This document shows, piece by piece, positions 17,557-25,518 of a DNA stretch of 38,966 nucleotides (position 1 is the stretch's first letter; each line of letters begins with the position of its first letter). This DNA comes from Marinifaba aquimaris (GTDB lineage Bacteria > Pseudomonadota > Gammaproteobacteria > Enterobacterales > Alteromonadaceae). Location: positions 1 through 38,966 of the forward strand of contig NZ_JABULX010000036.1 in NCBI RefSeq assembly GCF_013328345.1, read 5' to 3'. The notes under the pieces were generated by a model, which worked only from the letters and a program-made list of their open reading frames with translations, did no database searches and had not been told where the DNA came from. Made by a program: the position numbers and the translations under genes.

Positions 17557-18159
17557 ATGAAGCTCACTTTACTTTTAATGTTATCTGCAGTTCTTTTTTC
17601 AAATGCAGCTTTAGCAAAGTGGGCTAAACCACAATACATAAAACATTACTGTGACGGATACCCTCAACATAAATTAGCCGATAATCTTTTTGTAGACTGT
17701 CTGACTAAAACCCATGCAGTTGACTTTATCGAACCTGAACAATGGCAGGCAGCCATAGGCTCAGTCTTTTACAAAGCAACAATGACCAATAAAAAGCCTG
17801 CTTTGATGATCATTAGTGACAAATCCGATGCACCCAGCTTAAAGCAAATAACCAAAACGATTGAAAACCATAACCTGCCACTGGATATATGGACTGTAAG
17901 TCCAGCGAAGATGACTATCGTAAAAGTGGATAGCGAAGGCAGTTATGATAACCCGACAGTAACTAAAAGAATTGATTTTTCAACCTATAATGCCAAGGCT
18001 AGTCAAAAAAGCGCACCTCGTTCATCGAGCTTCTCGAATAAACAAAGTACTATTAAACAGCACAGCCAACAAAAGAATAAATTACCAGCCTCGCTTTATC
18101 GCGATGTGAATAGTCAAAGTAAGAATCAAAGTCTGATGCAAAGTAGGCCAACGTATTAA
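17557..18159 (+). CDS. Exported protein resembling a PD-(D/E)XK-fold family, with altered catalytic residues
   Basis: A protein of 200 residues with a signal peptide (1-20, ending NAALA) and an SQ-rich, low-complexity tail (about 145-200). The mature core contains DCLTKTHAVDF...W..AIG (47-68) and a segment ending IENHNLPLDIWTV. From memory this matches, with conserved spacing, a proteobacterial family of hypothetical proteins reading D-C-L-T-x-T-H-A-I-E-x-D-F-A-x-K-W-x-E-A-I-G, which looks like a PD-(D/E)XK nuclease core. Here the positions normally E, D and K are D56, I58 and Q62, so nuclease activity would be unlikely. The ATG at 17557 is preferred over a TTG two codons earlier because GGA lies 9 bases before it. 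It follows the PilZ gene by 13 bases. Confidence 0.5.
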   Translation: MKLTLLLMLSAVLFSNAALAKWAKPQYIKHYCDGYPQHKLADNLFVDCLTKTHAVDFIEPEQWQAAIGSVFYKATMTNKKPALMIISDKSDAPSLKQITKTIENHNLPLDIWTVSPAKMTIVKVDSEGSYDNPTVTKRIDFSTYNAKASQKSAPRSSSFSNKQSTIKQHSQQKNKLPASLYRDVNSQSKNQSLMQSRPTY

Positions 18160-18199
18160 ATCTTTTCAGCACATTCAACACCTTTCAATTCAAACTTTC

Positions 18200-19042
18200 T
18201 TGGAAGCTAAACAACTCGATAGTAGTTATGCCAATAAGCAGGCACTGGATGGCATTAACCAAATATGGAAGAACCTAGTACCGCTAAAATCTGAAAAGTA
18301 TATACCTATATTAGGTATCAGTGGCGGGCAAGGGACGGGTAAATCGACACTCAGTGAATTCATTGCTAATGTGTTAAAAATTACCAAAGGGATAAATACG
18401 ATTATCATATCCATTGATGATTTTTATTTATCAAAACATGACCGAAAAACGTTAGCGCTCAATACTCATCCGTTACTTGAAAAACGAGGTGTACCAGGGA
18501 CACATAACGCAGAAAATTTATTTAGCACACTTCAACTTCTCAATCGTGGTTACCTAGGCTTTAAAATTCCAAAGTTTGATAAGCTATTAGATGACATATT
18601 GCCTGAGTCAAGCTTTCAAATTATCGATAAGCCATATGACCTGGTTATTTTCGAAGGCTGGTGTATCGGTGCTGAGCCAGAGCAAGATATATGCACACCT
18701 TTAAATGATTTAGAACGTCAACACGACCCAAATGGAATTTATAGACAATACGTTAATCAAGCTATTGACGATTATCAGGCTATATTTAAATGTGTTGATC
18801 AACTTTTGTATTTAGATGCGCCGTCAATTGATTTGATAGTCAATTGGCGTTATCAGCAAGAACTACAAATGCTAGAAAACAAAGGGGAAATTGGGCTTGA
18901 TAAGCAAGCCATTAAGCAAAAAATAATGGCTTTTGTTAGTTATTTCGAGCGTATTACGTTATCGATGAAAAAAACGATGCCAAGCCGTGCGGATTATCTG
19001 ATTGAGCTAGATTCTAATCATAAAATGAAGTGGCATATTTAG
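18200..19042 (+). CDS. D-glycerate 3-kinase-like P-loop kinase
   Basis: A P-loop kinase of about 280 residues resembling the plant GLYK / yeast Tda10 family, whose plant member phosphorylates D-glycerate. Motifs: Walker A GISGGQGTGKST (about 39-50), SIDDFYLSKHDRKTLA, HPLLEKRGVPGTHNAE, and VIFEGWCIGAEP (Walker B-like). It is soluble. The start is doubtful. The only common start codon is the TTG at 18200, which has no ribosome-binding sequence, while the frame is open back to 18137 and encodes residues resembling the family N-terminus. An ATT at 18155, 7 bases after AAGTAGG, is a candidate true start. Other small-molecule kinases of this superfamily cannot be excluded. Confidence 0.8.
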   Translation: MEAKQLDSSYANKQALDGINQIWKNLVPLKSEKYIPILGISGGQGTGKSTLSEFIANVLKITKGINTIIISIDDFYLSKHDRKTLALNTHPLLEKRGVPGTHNAENLFSTLQLLNRGYLGFKIPKFDKLLDDILPESSFQIIDKPYDLVIFEGWCIGAEPEQDICTPLNDLERQHDPNGIYRQYVNQAIDDYQAIFKCVDQLLYLDAPSIDLIVNWRYQQELQMLENKGEIGLDKQAIKQKIMAFVSYFERITLSMKKTMPSRADYLIELDSNHKMKWHI

Positions 19043-19124
19043 CTTAGTTATTGAGTTTTATCGTGTTAATTATGAAATATATGTTAATGTTGGGGTTATC
19101 ACTGTAGTTTATGTGTTAAATAAT

Positions 19125-19727
19125 ATGAATTACCTCGCTCATTTGAGATTGTCACAAACTAATCCCCAATCGATTTTAGGGAACCTGATGGGGGACTTTC
19201 TCAAAGGCGTTGATCAGAAAAGCTTATCACCTGAAATTATCTCTGGTATTAAAAACCATCAAGCAATTGATAAATTTACCGACTCCCATCCAGAAGTACG
19301 AAACTTAAAAAAAATGATCAGCAGCGAGCGTAAACGCTTTCATGGCATTATAACTGATATCGCTTTTGATCACTTTCTAGCTAATGAGTGGCACCGTTTC
19401 TACAATGTATCGCTGAACGAGTTTTGTCACAATACCTACTATTATTTAGCCAGTAGCCAACAGTATATTCCGAAAAATGCAACCAGATTAACCAATACAG
19501 TTGCATCGTTAGTCAAAAATCAATGGCTAGATAATTATTTAACACTTGAAGGAACGTCAAAAGCCATTGATTCTGTTGCTAGAAGGCTCCGCTTTGACAA
19601 TAACTTATCAGGTGGAATAGATGAGATTGACAGAAATTACTCCGTTTATCGCTTGTCGTTTCTTCGTTTTTATCCAGAATTAATAGAATTCGTTGAAAAA
19701 CAATCAATTGAATCTAAAGTTAAATAA
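19125..19727 (+). CDS. acpH: Acyl carrier protein phosphodiesterase AcpH (DUF479)
   Basis: Removes the 4'-phosphopantetheine group from holo-ACP; an HD-like metal hydrolase of about 200 residues. Family features: MNYLAHLRLS at the start, GNLMGDFLKG, a metal-binding stretch IKNHQAIDKFTDSHPEV, and ITDIAFDHFLANEWHRF. The ATG at 19125 is preferred over an in-frame GTG 12 bases upstream because E. coli AcpH begins with the equivalent MNFLAHL. There is no clear ribosome-binding sequence. It follows the kinase gene after 82 bases. Confidence 0.85.
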   Translation: MNYLAHLRLSQTNPQSILGNLMGDFLKGVDQKSLSPEIISGIKNHQAIDKFTDSHPEVRNLKKMISSERKRFHGIITDIAFDHFLANEWHRFYNVSLNEFCHNTYYYLASSQQYIPKNATRLTNTVASLVKNQWLDNYLTLEGTSKAIDSVARRLRFDNNLSGGIDEIDRNYSVYRLSFLRFYPELIEFVEKQSIESKVK

Positions 19728-19830
19728 CTAAATAGAGTCAATGGTATGAAAACTGAGGTGTAGTATTAAGAGTTTATCAACCAGTTATAGCCAAACCACA
19801 ATTGGGGGATTTTTCCAAGGTCGTTTCTTT

Positions 19831-21807
19831 TTGTCACTAAGAGAAGCGTTCATCTCACTCATCCCTTATTTTGTTGTGTCGGCTGTTTCTATCTTGGTAC
19901 AACATACATTAATTGGTTTAGGTTTTATCGATGCTCAAAGTGAAGCTGCGCGCTTTTTAGCTTTTGGTAGTCAGGTCATCATCCAGTTTTTACCCGCTGC
20001 CACTGTCATAGCCGTTGGTTATTTCTTATCTAAAAATATCGGGCTTGATAGCATAGTAGCCAGTTTTCTGGCCTTAACCTGCTTTGCCGTTCACGGGCAC
20101 TACTTTAGCTGGTCCGAAGCCGGCCTTATTCTGCAGCCTAGTGCATCAGCGGCTTACACTTTATTGATCCCGACAATTAGTTGCTACGGCCTGCATTACA
20201 CCATGAAGCTTTGCAGGCCTTTACTCTCAGTAATGCCAGGTGTCAGTTATTTCTTAAGAAAGCACTTGGTTTTAATTATTCCTTTTGCCATCGTTTTCTT
20301 CGGCCTGTTTTTCCTCATACCACTAATAGAAGCGATAGCCGCAGTCACTATCTACCCACTTTTAAATCAGTTTGAAAACGTATCTGTAGCTTTAAATACC
20401 TTCAATCGAATGTTGGTCACCCATGTTTTGTGGTTTTTTGGCATTCATGGTGACAATGCTTTTAATATAAGTTTCCAACAACACTTTCTTTATCAAGATA
20501 TCTTGCCAGGCCTGTCGGCAAAAGTTTTCTATGATACTTTTGTCATTTTTGGCGGCTCAGGCGCTATATGGGGGTTGATGATTGCTGTTTATCTAGCAAA
20601 AGCACAATCTCATGAAAGGACTATCGTAAAAATTGCCACGCCTTTTGCAATATTCAATTTTTCAGAAATTATTATATTTGCGCTACCGATAGTACTGAAT
20701 CCTATCTACCTGATTCCATTTATTATGGCACCTGTATGTAATTTTATTATTTCCTATTATGTACTCGGTGCTGGTCTTGTCCCATTCTCATCAACAGAAG
20801 TCAGTTGGATCACCCCTGTATTTATTAATGGCTGGATAGTAGGGGACAGTATCATCACGGCCTTGTATCAGCTTACCTTGATTATGCTGAATGCGCTTAT
20901 TTATTACCCATTTGTTAATCACAGTATTAAAAAACGCAATTTGGTCAGTTCGGTCAACAAATTACAAAAAAGCTTAGATATTTATGAAAATGCTGAATTT
21001 GAAAATGAAAGCCAGTTTATCCGAACCCAACAAGCGACTCGTGAATCCGAAGATGAGTTGTTAAAAATACTCAATGAAATTGCTGACGGTAATTTACAAT
21101 TGCATTACCAACCTCAAATCTGCGTTAAAAAAGGCAATATCATTGGTTTTGAAGCACTTTTAAGATTAAGAAGGCTAGATGGTAAGCTCGTTGGTCCGTA
21201 TTTTTTAGATATGCTCATCGAACATAAACTAGGTTACATCATAGATAACTGGGTAATAGAACAAGCAGACAGAGATTTACAAGAATGGGCTAAACAAGGT
21301 TTTAACCCAGTCGTTAGTATTAACCTTAACCCTGATGTTCTGACAAACAACGAAAGTGTTGATAACTTATGTCGAACATTTTCAAATTACCCTAACCAAG
21401 TAAAAGTAGAAATTGTTGAGTCGAGTTATTTAGCGCAAACAGAAGTTGTTACCCAAAATATTCAAAAATTAAAGAACAGTGGCATCGAGACTGTACTTGA
21501 TGATTTTGGAACGGGCTACTCAAGTTTATCTATGTTAGGTAGCTTACCGGTGCGTTATGCAAAATTAGACCGGAGTATTTTACTCAGTTGTAATACAGAG
21601 AAAGGTAAAACACTGTATCGTCATATTGCGGGTTTATTCCAAGAATTAGGTTTTATTGTCGTCGCTGAGGGAGTGGAAACACAAGAAGAGTTAGAGTGGG
21701 TCCGAAGTCTTCAAATCGATTATGTACAAGGTTGGTATTATTCAGGTGCCATACCGCCTGATGAATTAGTAGACTACGTCAACCAATGGCAAATCAAATC
21801 AGCATAA
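19831..21807 (+). CDS. PTS EIIC (lactose/cellobiose-type) membrane domain fused to an EAL phosphodiesterase
   Basis: An inner-membrane fusion protein of about 658 residues. Residues 1-365 are a sugar-permease EIIC domain of the cellobiose/chitobiose class, with about ten hydrophobic segments. WFFGIHGDN (H206) and NFSEIIIFALP (E279) correspond to the histidine and glutamate that bind sugar in ChbC-type EIIC. A charged linker (366-412) leads to a complete EAL domain (about 413-655) with FEALLRL (E441), N499, EIVE, DDFGTGYSS (D557, D558), K578, EGVET (E613) and QGWYYS, so cyclic-di-GMP hydrolysis is expected. No EIIA or EIIB gene is nearby, which favours a sugar sensor over a transporter. The TTG at 19831 is probably not the true start: the frame is open upstream and an ATT at 19765 follows GAGGTG by 4 bases. 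Confidence 0.85.
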   Translation: MSLREAFISLIPYFVVSAVSILVQHTLIGLGFIDAQSEAARFLAFGSQVIIQFLPAATVIAVGYFLSKNIGLDSIVASFLALTCFAVHGHYFSWSEAGLILQPSASAAYTLLIPTISCYGLHYTMKLCRPLLSVMPGVSYFLRKHLVLIIPFAIVFFGLFFLIPLIEAIAAVTIYPLLNQFENVSVALNTFNRMLVTHVLWFFGIHGDNAFNISFQQHFLYQDILPGLSAKVFYDTFVIFGGSGAIWGLMIAVYLAKAQSHERTIVKIATPFAIFNFSEIIIFALPIVLNPIYLIPFIMAPVCNFIISYYVLGAGLVPFSSTEVSWITPVFINGWIVGDSIITALYQLTLIMLNALIYYPFVNHSIKKRNLVSSVNKLQKSLDIYENAEFENESQFIRTQQATRESEDELLKILNEIADGNLQLHYQPQICVKKGNIIGFEALLRLRRLDGKLVGPYFLDMLIEHKLGYIIDNWVIEQADRDLQEWAKQGFNPVVSINLNPDVLTNNESVDNLCRTFSNYPNQVKVEIVESSYLAQTEVVTQNIQKLKNSGIETVLDDFGTGYSSLSMLGSLPVRYAKLDRSILLSCNTEKGKTLYRHIAGLFQELGFIVVAEGVETQEELEWVRSLQIDYVQGWYYSGAIPPDELVDYVNQWQIKSA

Positions 21808-21883
21808 GATTAATGATTCTGAACTAGACATTTTCGCTCGCTGAATTTATCCTCCCCGCCTAATAATAATAGGATAATTCGCT

Positions 21884-22741
21884 ATGACGAAATTTGACGA
21901 ATCAATAGATAAAACCCTTATCACAGACCAAAACAAAGGTCTTCAATACAAATTTTTCCAACTGAGAAATAACAAAGCATTCGAGATTTTTGTTATCGCA
22001 GTTATTGTCTTATCAGCTTTGATGATAGGTGCCAAAACTTACCCCATTCCAAGTGGGTTAATGACTATCATCCATTTCTTTGATTTAAGTATCACTGTCA
22101 TCTTCTTAATTGAAATCATTATCCGATTCATAGGTGAACCGAATAAAAAACGATTCTTCAATAACTTTTGGAATGTTTTTGATACACTCATTGTTGTCGT
22201 CAGCTTGATCCCAATCGAAGACAGCGAAATGGCTATTTTAGGTCGTTTAGTGCGTATATTCCGTGTACTTAGGATGATCTCAATCATTCCTGAATTAAGA
22301 TTGTTAATCAATTCACTGGTCAAAGCCTTGCCTCAACTTGGCTATGTCATGTTATTGATGTTCATTATCTTCTATATCTATGCCGCAATAGGATCTACAT
22401 TCTTCGCTAAAATAAACCCTGAACTTTGGGGTGATATAACCATTAGTTTGTTAACCTTATTCAGGGTAATGACCTTTGAAGACTGGACTGACGTAATGTA
22501 TGAAACCATGACGGTTTATCCACTTTCATGGTCTTTCTACTTAACTTTTATATTCTTTACGGCATTTGCGTTTTTAAATATGGTCATTGGTATTGTCGTC
22601 AATGTACTTGAAGATGAGCGAAACAAAGCTGCGCAGCTACAAAGTGAAGAAGACGGCGAGCCTAACTTAAAAGAAATAAAAGCAGAATTGGCTGAATTAA
22701 AGCAATTACTTATTGCTCAGCAAAAGGCAGATAAACAATAA
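21884..22741 (+). CDS. Voltage-gated cation channel (BacNav-type) with acidic, calcium-like selectivity filter
   Basis: A single-repeat six-helix channel subunit of 285 residues, expected to form tetramers in the inner membrane. S1 begins near residue 33. S4 (about 118-132) carries R121, R124, R127 and R130 at three-residue spacing. The pore helix and filter lie at 188-206, and S6 (about 217-241) is followed by an acidic neck and a C-terminal coiled coil (LKEIKAELAELKQLL, 262-276), as in NaChBac/NavAb. The filter reads T197-F-E-D-W-T-D203; sodium channels of this type usually read TLESWSM. Acidic residues at the second and last filter positions resemble the engineered calcium channel CavAb (TLDDWSD). 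The stop overlaps the next start by one base. Confidence 0.9.
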   Translation: MTKFDESIDKTLITDQNKGLQYKFFQLRNNKAFEIFVIAVIVLSALMIGAKTYPIPSGLMTIIHFFDLSITVIFLIEIIIRFIGEPNKKRFFNNFWNVFDTLIVVVSLIPIEDSEMAILGRLVRIFRVLRMISIIPELRLLINSLVKALPQLGYVMLLMFIIFYIYAAIGSTFFAKINPELWGDITISLLTLFRVMTFEDWTDVMYETMTVYPLSWSFYLTFIFFTAFAFLNMVIGIVVNVLEDERNKAAQLQSEEDGEPNLKEIKAELAELKQLLIAQQKADKQ

Positions 22742-23109
22742 TGGATTTTGAATTTAGACGAGATCTTGAAGGTAACTTTAAGGTCTCGCTTGATGATTAC
22801 AATCATGCGTTATTTGCTACTTGGCTTAACGATGAGCTAATTGGTAATCCATCTCGCGCTCGCTATCTATTAAACCAATTAACACAGCTCGAAAGTAAAC
22901 AAATACCGGATTATATTGATACGGGAAAGCAACTATACCTGACAGCAGATCAATACGAAGTTGTTATCCGAGTGAATGATGATACTGATTTAACTGAAAT
23001 CGATTTACCTGATGAGATATTAGTGCTTGAAGAGCACTCGAGTGAAGCAGGGTGTGGTTTGGTTGATTTTATCCGTCTGATCCAAGCTTTACTCGATTTC
23101 ATCGACTAA
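22741..23109 (+). CDS. yacL: YacL family (UPF0231) protein
   Basis: A small acidic soluble protein of 122 residues matching E. coli YacL: MDFEFRRDLEGNFKVSLDD at the start corresponds to MDYEFLRDITG..KV, and GCGLVDFIRLIQALLDF corresponds to LCGVEDFLQVVAAY. Function unknown. It overlaps the channel gene by one base (TAATG), so the two are likely co-translated, and converges with yciA, overlapping its 3' end by 4 bases. Confidence 0.85.
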   Translation: MDFEFRRDLEGNFKVSLDDYNHALFATWLNDELIGNPSRARYLLNQLTQLESKQIPDYIDTGKQLYLTADQYEVVIRVNDDTDLTEIDLPDEILVLEEHSSEAGCGLVDFIRLIQALLDFID

Positions 23110-23546
23110 AAATTGCGTTTAATCGGGTGCTTGTTACCTAAATCGTCAATGGCAACATAGGTATAGAGCGCCTGCACAACTTTAAATATCGCACATCCAT
23201 CTCTATCGGTTTCAATACAATTTCTTAAAATAGGCTCAACCCATACTTCTAACTCTAAACTCAAAGACGTATTGCCAGTATGTTTTATACTGCCATAACA
23301 ACAAACAATATCACCGACTTTAATCGGCTTTAAAAAGAGCATATTATCAACAGCAACGGTTACCGTTCGGCTTCTAGTGATTGCTTTGGCCATCATACCA
23401 CCAGCAATATCTAACTGTGACATGATCCACCCGCCAAATATATCACCATTGGCATTAGTGTCTGCTGGCATTGCTGAGGTCCTTAGCAATAACTCACCTT
23501 GAGGAAGCGGGCAAATAAGTTCTTTATCTTCAGATGGATTATTCAA
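23106..23546 (-). CDS. yciA: Acyl-CoA thioesterase YciA
   Basis: A hot-dog-fold thioesterase that hydrolyses a broad range of acyl-CoAs. At 146 residues it matches E. coli YciA: LRTSAMPADTNANGDIFGGWIMSQLDIAGG includes the catalytic aspartate region, and VAVDNMLFLKPIKVGDIVCCYG follows. The start is uncertain: the frame's first usable codon is the TTG at 23546, preceded by an ATT, and no ribosome-binding sequence is seen; the next methionine lies inside the conserved MPADTNANGD core. It converges on yacL with a 4-base overlap. Confidence 0.93.
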   Translation of the reverse strand: MNNPSEDKELICPLPQGELLLRTSAMPADTNANGDIFGGWIMSQLDIAGGMMAKAITRSRTVTVAVDNMLFLKPIKVGDIVCCYGSIKHTGNTSLSLELEVWVEPILRNCIETDRDGCAIFKVVQALYTYVAIDDLGNKHPIKRNF

Positions 23547-23592
23547 AATAGATAGACCATAACTTAGTAATAACTAAAGTATGGCACATAAT

Positions 23593-24339
23593 CTAAATTC
23601 TGGATGGTACGGGTAAGTCTGCATAAACAATAGTATTTTTACCTTTTGCTTTAGCAGTATATAAAGCATTGTCAGTTCTTTTAAGCAGCGTTTCTAAGCT
23701 TTCGTTTGGATGAATTTCAGCAATACCTATACTGGCACTGATGTTTCTGTCTTCATTGATTGGGTAATTTAAAGCAACTTGCAGGTGGTCAGCTAACTTT
23801 TTAACTTGCTCAAGATTAGTTTTAGGGCATAAAATTAGAAACTCTTCGCCACCCCAGCGGCAAATGTAATCAGACTTTCTGCAATGTTTTTTTAATAAAT
23901 AAGTCACACAAATTAACACCTGATCCCCAACTTGGTGTCCGTATTTATCGTTTACCGATTTAAAATCATCTAAATCAATAATCAATAAGCTAAATGCTTC
24001 TTTATGTCGTTCAAAGCGCGCTTTTTCACTACTAATAATTTCATCAAATGCACGGCGATTACAAAGCTGGGTGAGGGGGTCTGTTAAGGCTTGTTGCTGG
24101 GTAGTTTTAACTAAACTGCGGACATCCTGCCAACGACGAAAAGAGAAAAAGCCCAATGATAAGCAGAGAGTAACAAATAAAGGTATGACTTCATCCAGTT
24201 CGTATTCTTCGTGTTGACGAGAAAACTGATAAATAAGCTCAAGCGTATCGTAATGGGCAAAAACAACAAAACAAACGAGATTGAACAGCAGTAATACTGC
24301 GAGTTCTATTTTTATATTGTTGTTTTGTTCTTTATACAT
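23593..24339 (-). CDS. Membrane GGDEF-domain diguanylate cyclase
   Basis: Makes cyclic-di-GMP from two GTP. A protein of 248 residues: two transmembrane segments (about 11-29 and 52-68) with a short extracytoplasmic loop, a short helix, and a GGDEF domain (about 84-240). The active-site motif is GGEEF (163-167), with metal-binding IDLDDFKSVND upstream. An inhibitory I-site RKSD (154-157) lies five residues before it, so product inhibition is expected. The ATG at 24339 is preferred over the adjacent GTG because AGGA lies 7 bases upstream of it. Confidence 0.93.
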   Translation of the reverse strand: MYKEQNNNIKIELAVLLLFNLVCFVVFAHYDTLELIYQFSRQHEEYELDEVIPLFVTLCLSLGFFSFRRWQDVRSLVKTTQQQALTDPLTQLCNRRAFDEIISSEKARFERHKEAFSLLIIDLDDFKSVNDKYGHQVGDQVLICVTYLLKKHCRKSDYICRWGGEEFLILCPKTNLEQVKKLADHLQVALNYPINEDRNISASIGIAEIHPNESLETLLKRTDNALYTAKAKGKNTIVYADLPVPSRI

Positions 24340-24409
24340 CACCTGATCCTACTATCTAAAGGATTCTGACTATTAAAAAATAGTATTAAATTAGATACTT
24401 AGGCAAGTA

Positions 24410-24958
24410 TTAACGGTAAAACTGAGTTAGCACCTGTTCAACGACTTGTTTAGTTCTTTGCTGGCGCTGCTGCATATTATATTCTTGATGTACTAGACCT
24501 TGTGCGGCCCCACGCCATAAACGCTCACCCGTTCTGGTATTTTCAACAGCGATTAAAAAACTGCCTTTTTCTTGGTCATTTGACGTGTGTAAACCAGGAG
24601 TAATGCCAAATTTATCCGAAATGACTGAGTCGCTCAATTCTTTTTCCAATGCCAAAGCAAACAACACACGAAAATCAGGCACTGATTGAGTACTCGTTAC
24701 TACTTGATAACCTGCATTTTCAAGATTGGTTTGTATACTTTGCGCATATGATTGATAGATACGCTTGTGTGTGTTTTTAGTCGATTCATTAATATATTTA
24801 GGCGTAATGATAAATTTAGCGCCCTTTGGATAACTCGCATTGATATCATGCGTCCCCGTTACCATTAATGGATCTGACATAGTCGAAGATTGTTCGGTTA
24901 CCTGAACACAAGCACTCAACATAAAGATACTTAAAATAAGGGGGAAAATAACTTTCAT
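24410..24958 (-). CDS. DUF4136-like lipoprotein
   Basis: A predicted lipoprotein of 182 residues with a lipobox FMLSAC17. The mature domain has the general pattern of DUF4136 proteins: an early KGAKFIITPKY strand, a helix with IQTNLENAGYQV, PDFRVLFALALEK, then VENTRTGERLWRGAAQG and a C-terminal VVEQVLTQF helix. Function unknown; assignment to DUF4136 is from memory. AAGG lies about 11 bases before the ATG. It is downstream of the GreA-like gene on the same strand with a 62-base gap. Confidence 0.65.
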   Translation of the reverse strand: MKVIFPLILSIFMLSACVQVTEQSSTMSDPLMVTGTHDINASYPKGAKFIITPKYINESTKNTHKRIYQSYAQSIQTNLENAGYQVVTSTQSVPDFRVLFALALEKELSDSVISDKFGITPGLHTSNDQEKGSFLIAVENTRTGERLWRGAAQGLVHQEYNMQQRQQRTKQVVEQVLTQFYR

Positions 24959-25020
24959 CTAATTGATTTCCTTTCTTTTTTATTTTTAGAGTAATGGTTG
25001 ACTGAAAAGTTCTTTCATTG

Positions 25021-25518
25021 TTACTGAATCTTAGCGATGTATGTGCTAATTGCTTGTTGGTTAACACGTATTTCGATGTCATCTTCTACCGTAAGCCCCA
25101 TTAAGCGTTTCGCCATTGGGCTTTGCTGACTTATCACCCAAACTGTTTTATCGTTAATACAGAGCTTAAAACCACCGGCTTGTTTTACAATCAGATAATC
25201 ATATGTTGCTTGTTCATCGTTTTCATTAACGAGTCTAACCAAGCTATCAGTGCTTATCTTTGACACTTGAATTTCTGTGTTTACTTGGCTTTCGAGTAGA
25301 TTCTTAAAATATAGGATATCTTGGTGAATTTGTTGAGCACGGTTAGATTGCCCTTGTGCTAGAAATGCCGCTTCTAAACCTAACGTATCATATTGCGTTT
25401 CTGCAACACTTTCTTCATGCGTAGCATCATTGTGGGCTTGCCTCGCAGCATTTTCTAATACTAAATACTGTTGTTCTAGATACTCAATACTGGCTTTGAT
25501 GACTACGGCTTTATTCAT
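25021..25518 (-). CDS. GreA/GreB-like transcription elongation factor family protein
   Basis: A protein of 165 residues with the GreA/GreB layout: an N-terminal helical hairpin (about 1-75) and a C-terminal FKBP-like domain (about 85-165) with SPMAKRLMGLTVEDDIEI, equivalent to the SPLGRALLGK..GD segment of GreA. The hairpin tip region reads THEESVAETQYDTLGLEAAFL, with acidic residues where Gre factors place the pair that stimulates RNA polymerase cleavage, though the spacing differs from GreA. It is probably a divergent secondary-channel regulator rather than the main GreA. The upstream gene overlaps it by 8 bases. Confidence 0.65.
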   Translation of the reverse strand: MNKAVVIKASIEYLEQQYLVLENAARQAHNDATHEESVAETQYDTLGLEAAFLAQGQSNRAQQIHQDILYFKNLLESQVNTEIQVSKISTDSLVRLVNENDEQATYDYLIVKQAGGFKLCINDKTVWVISQQSPMAKRLMGLTVEDDIEIRVNQQAISTYIAKIQ

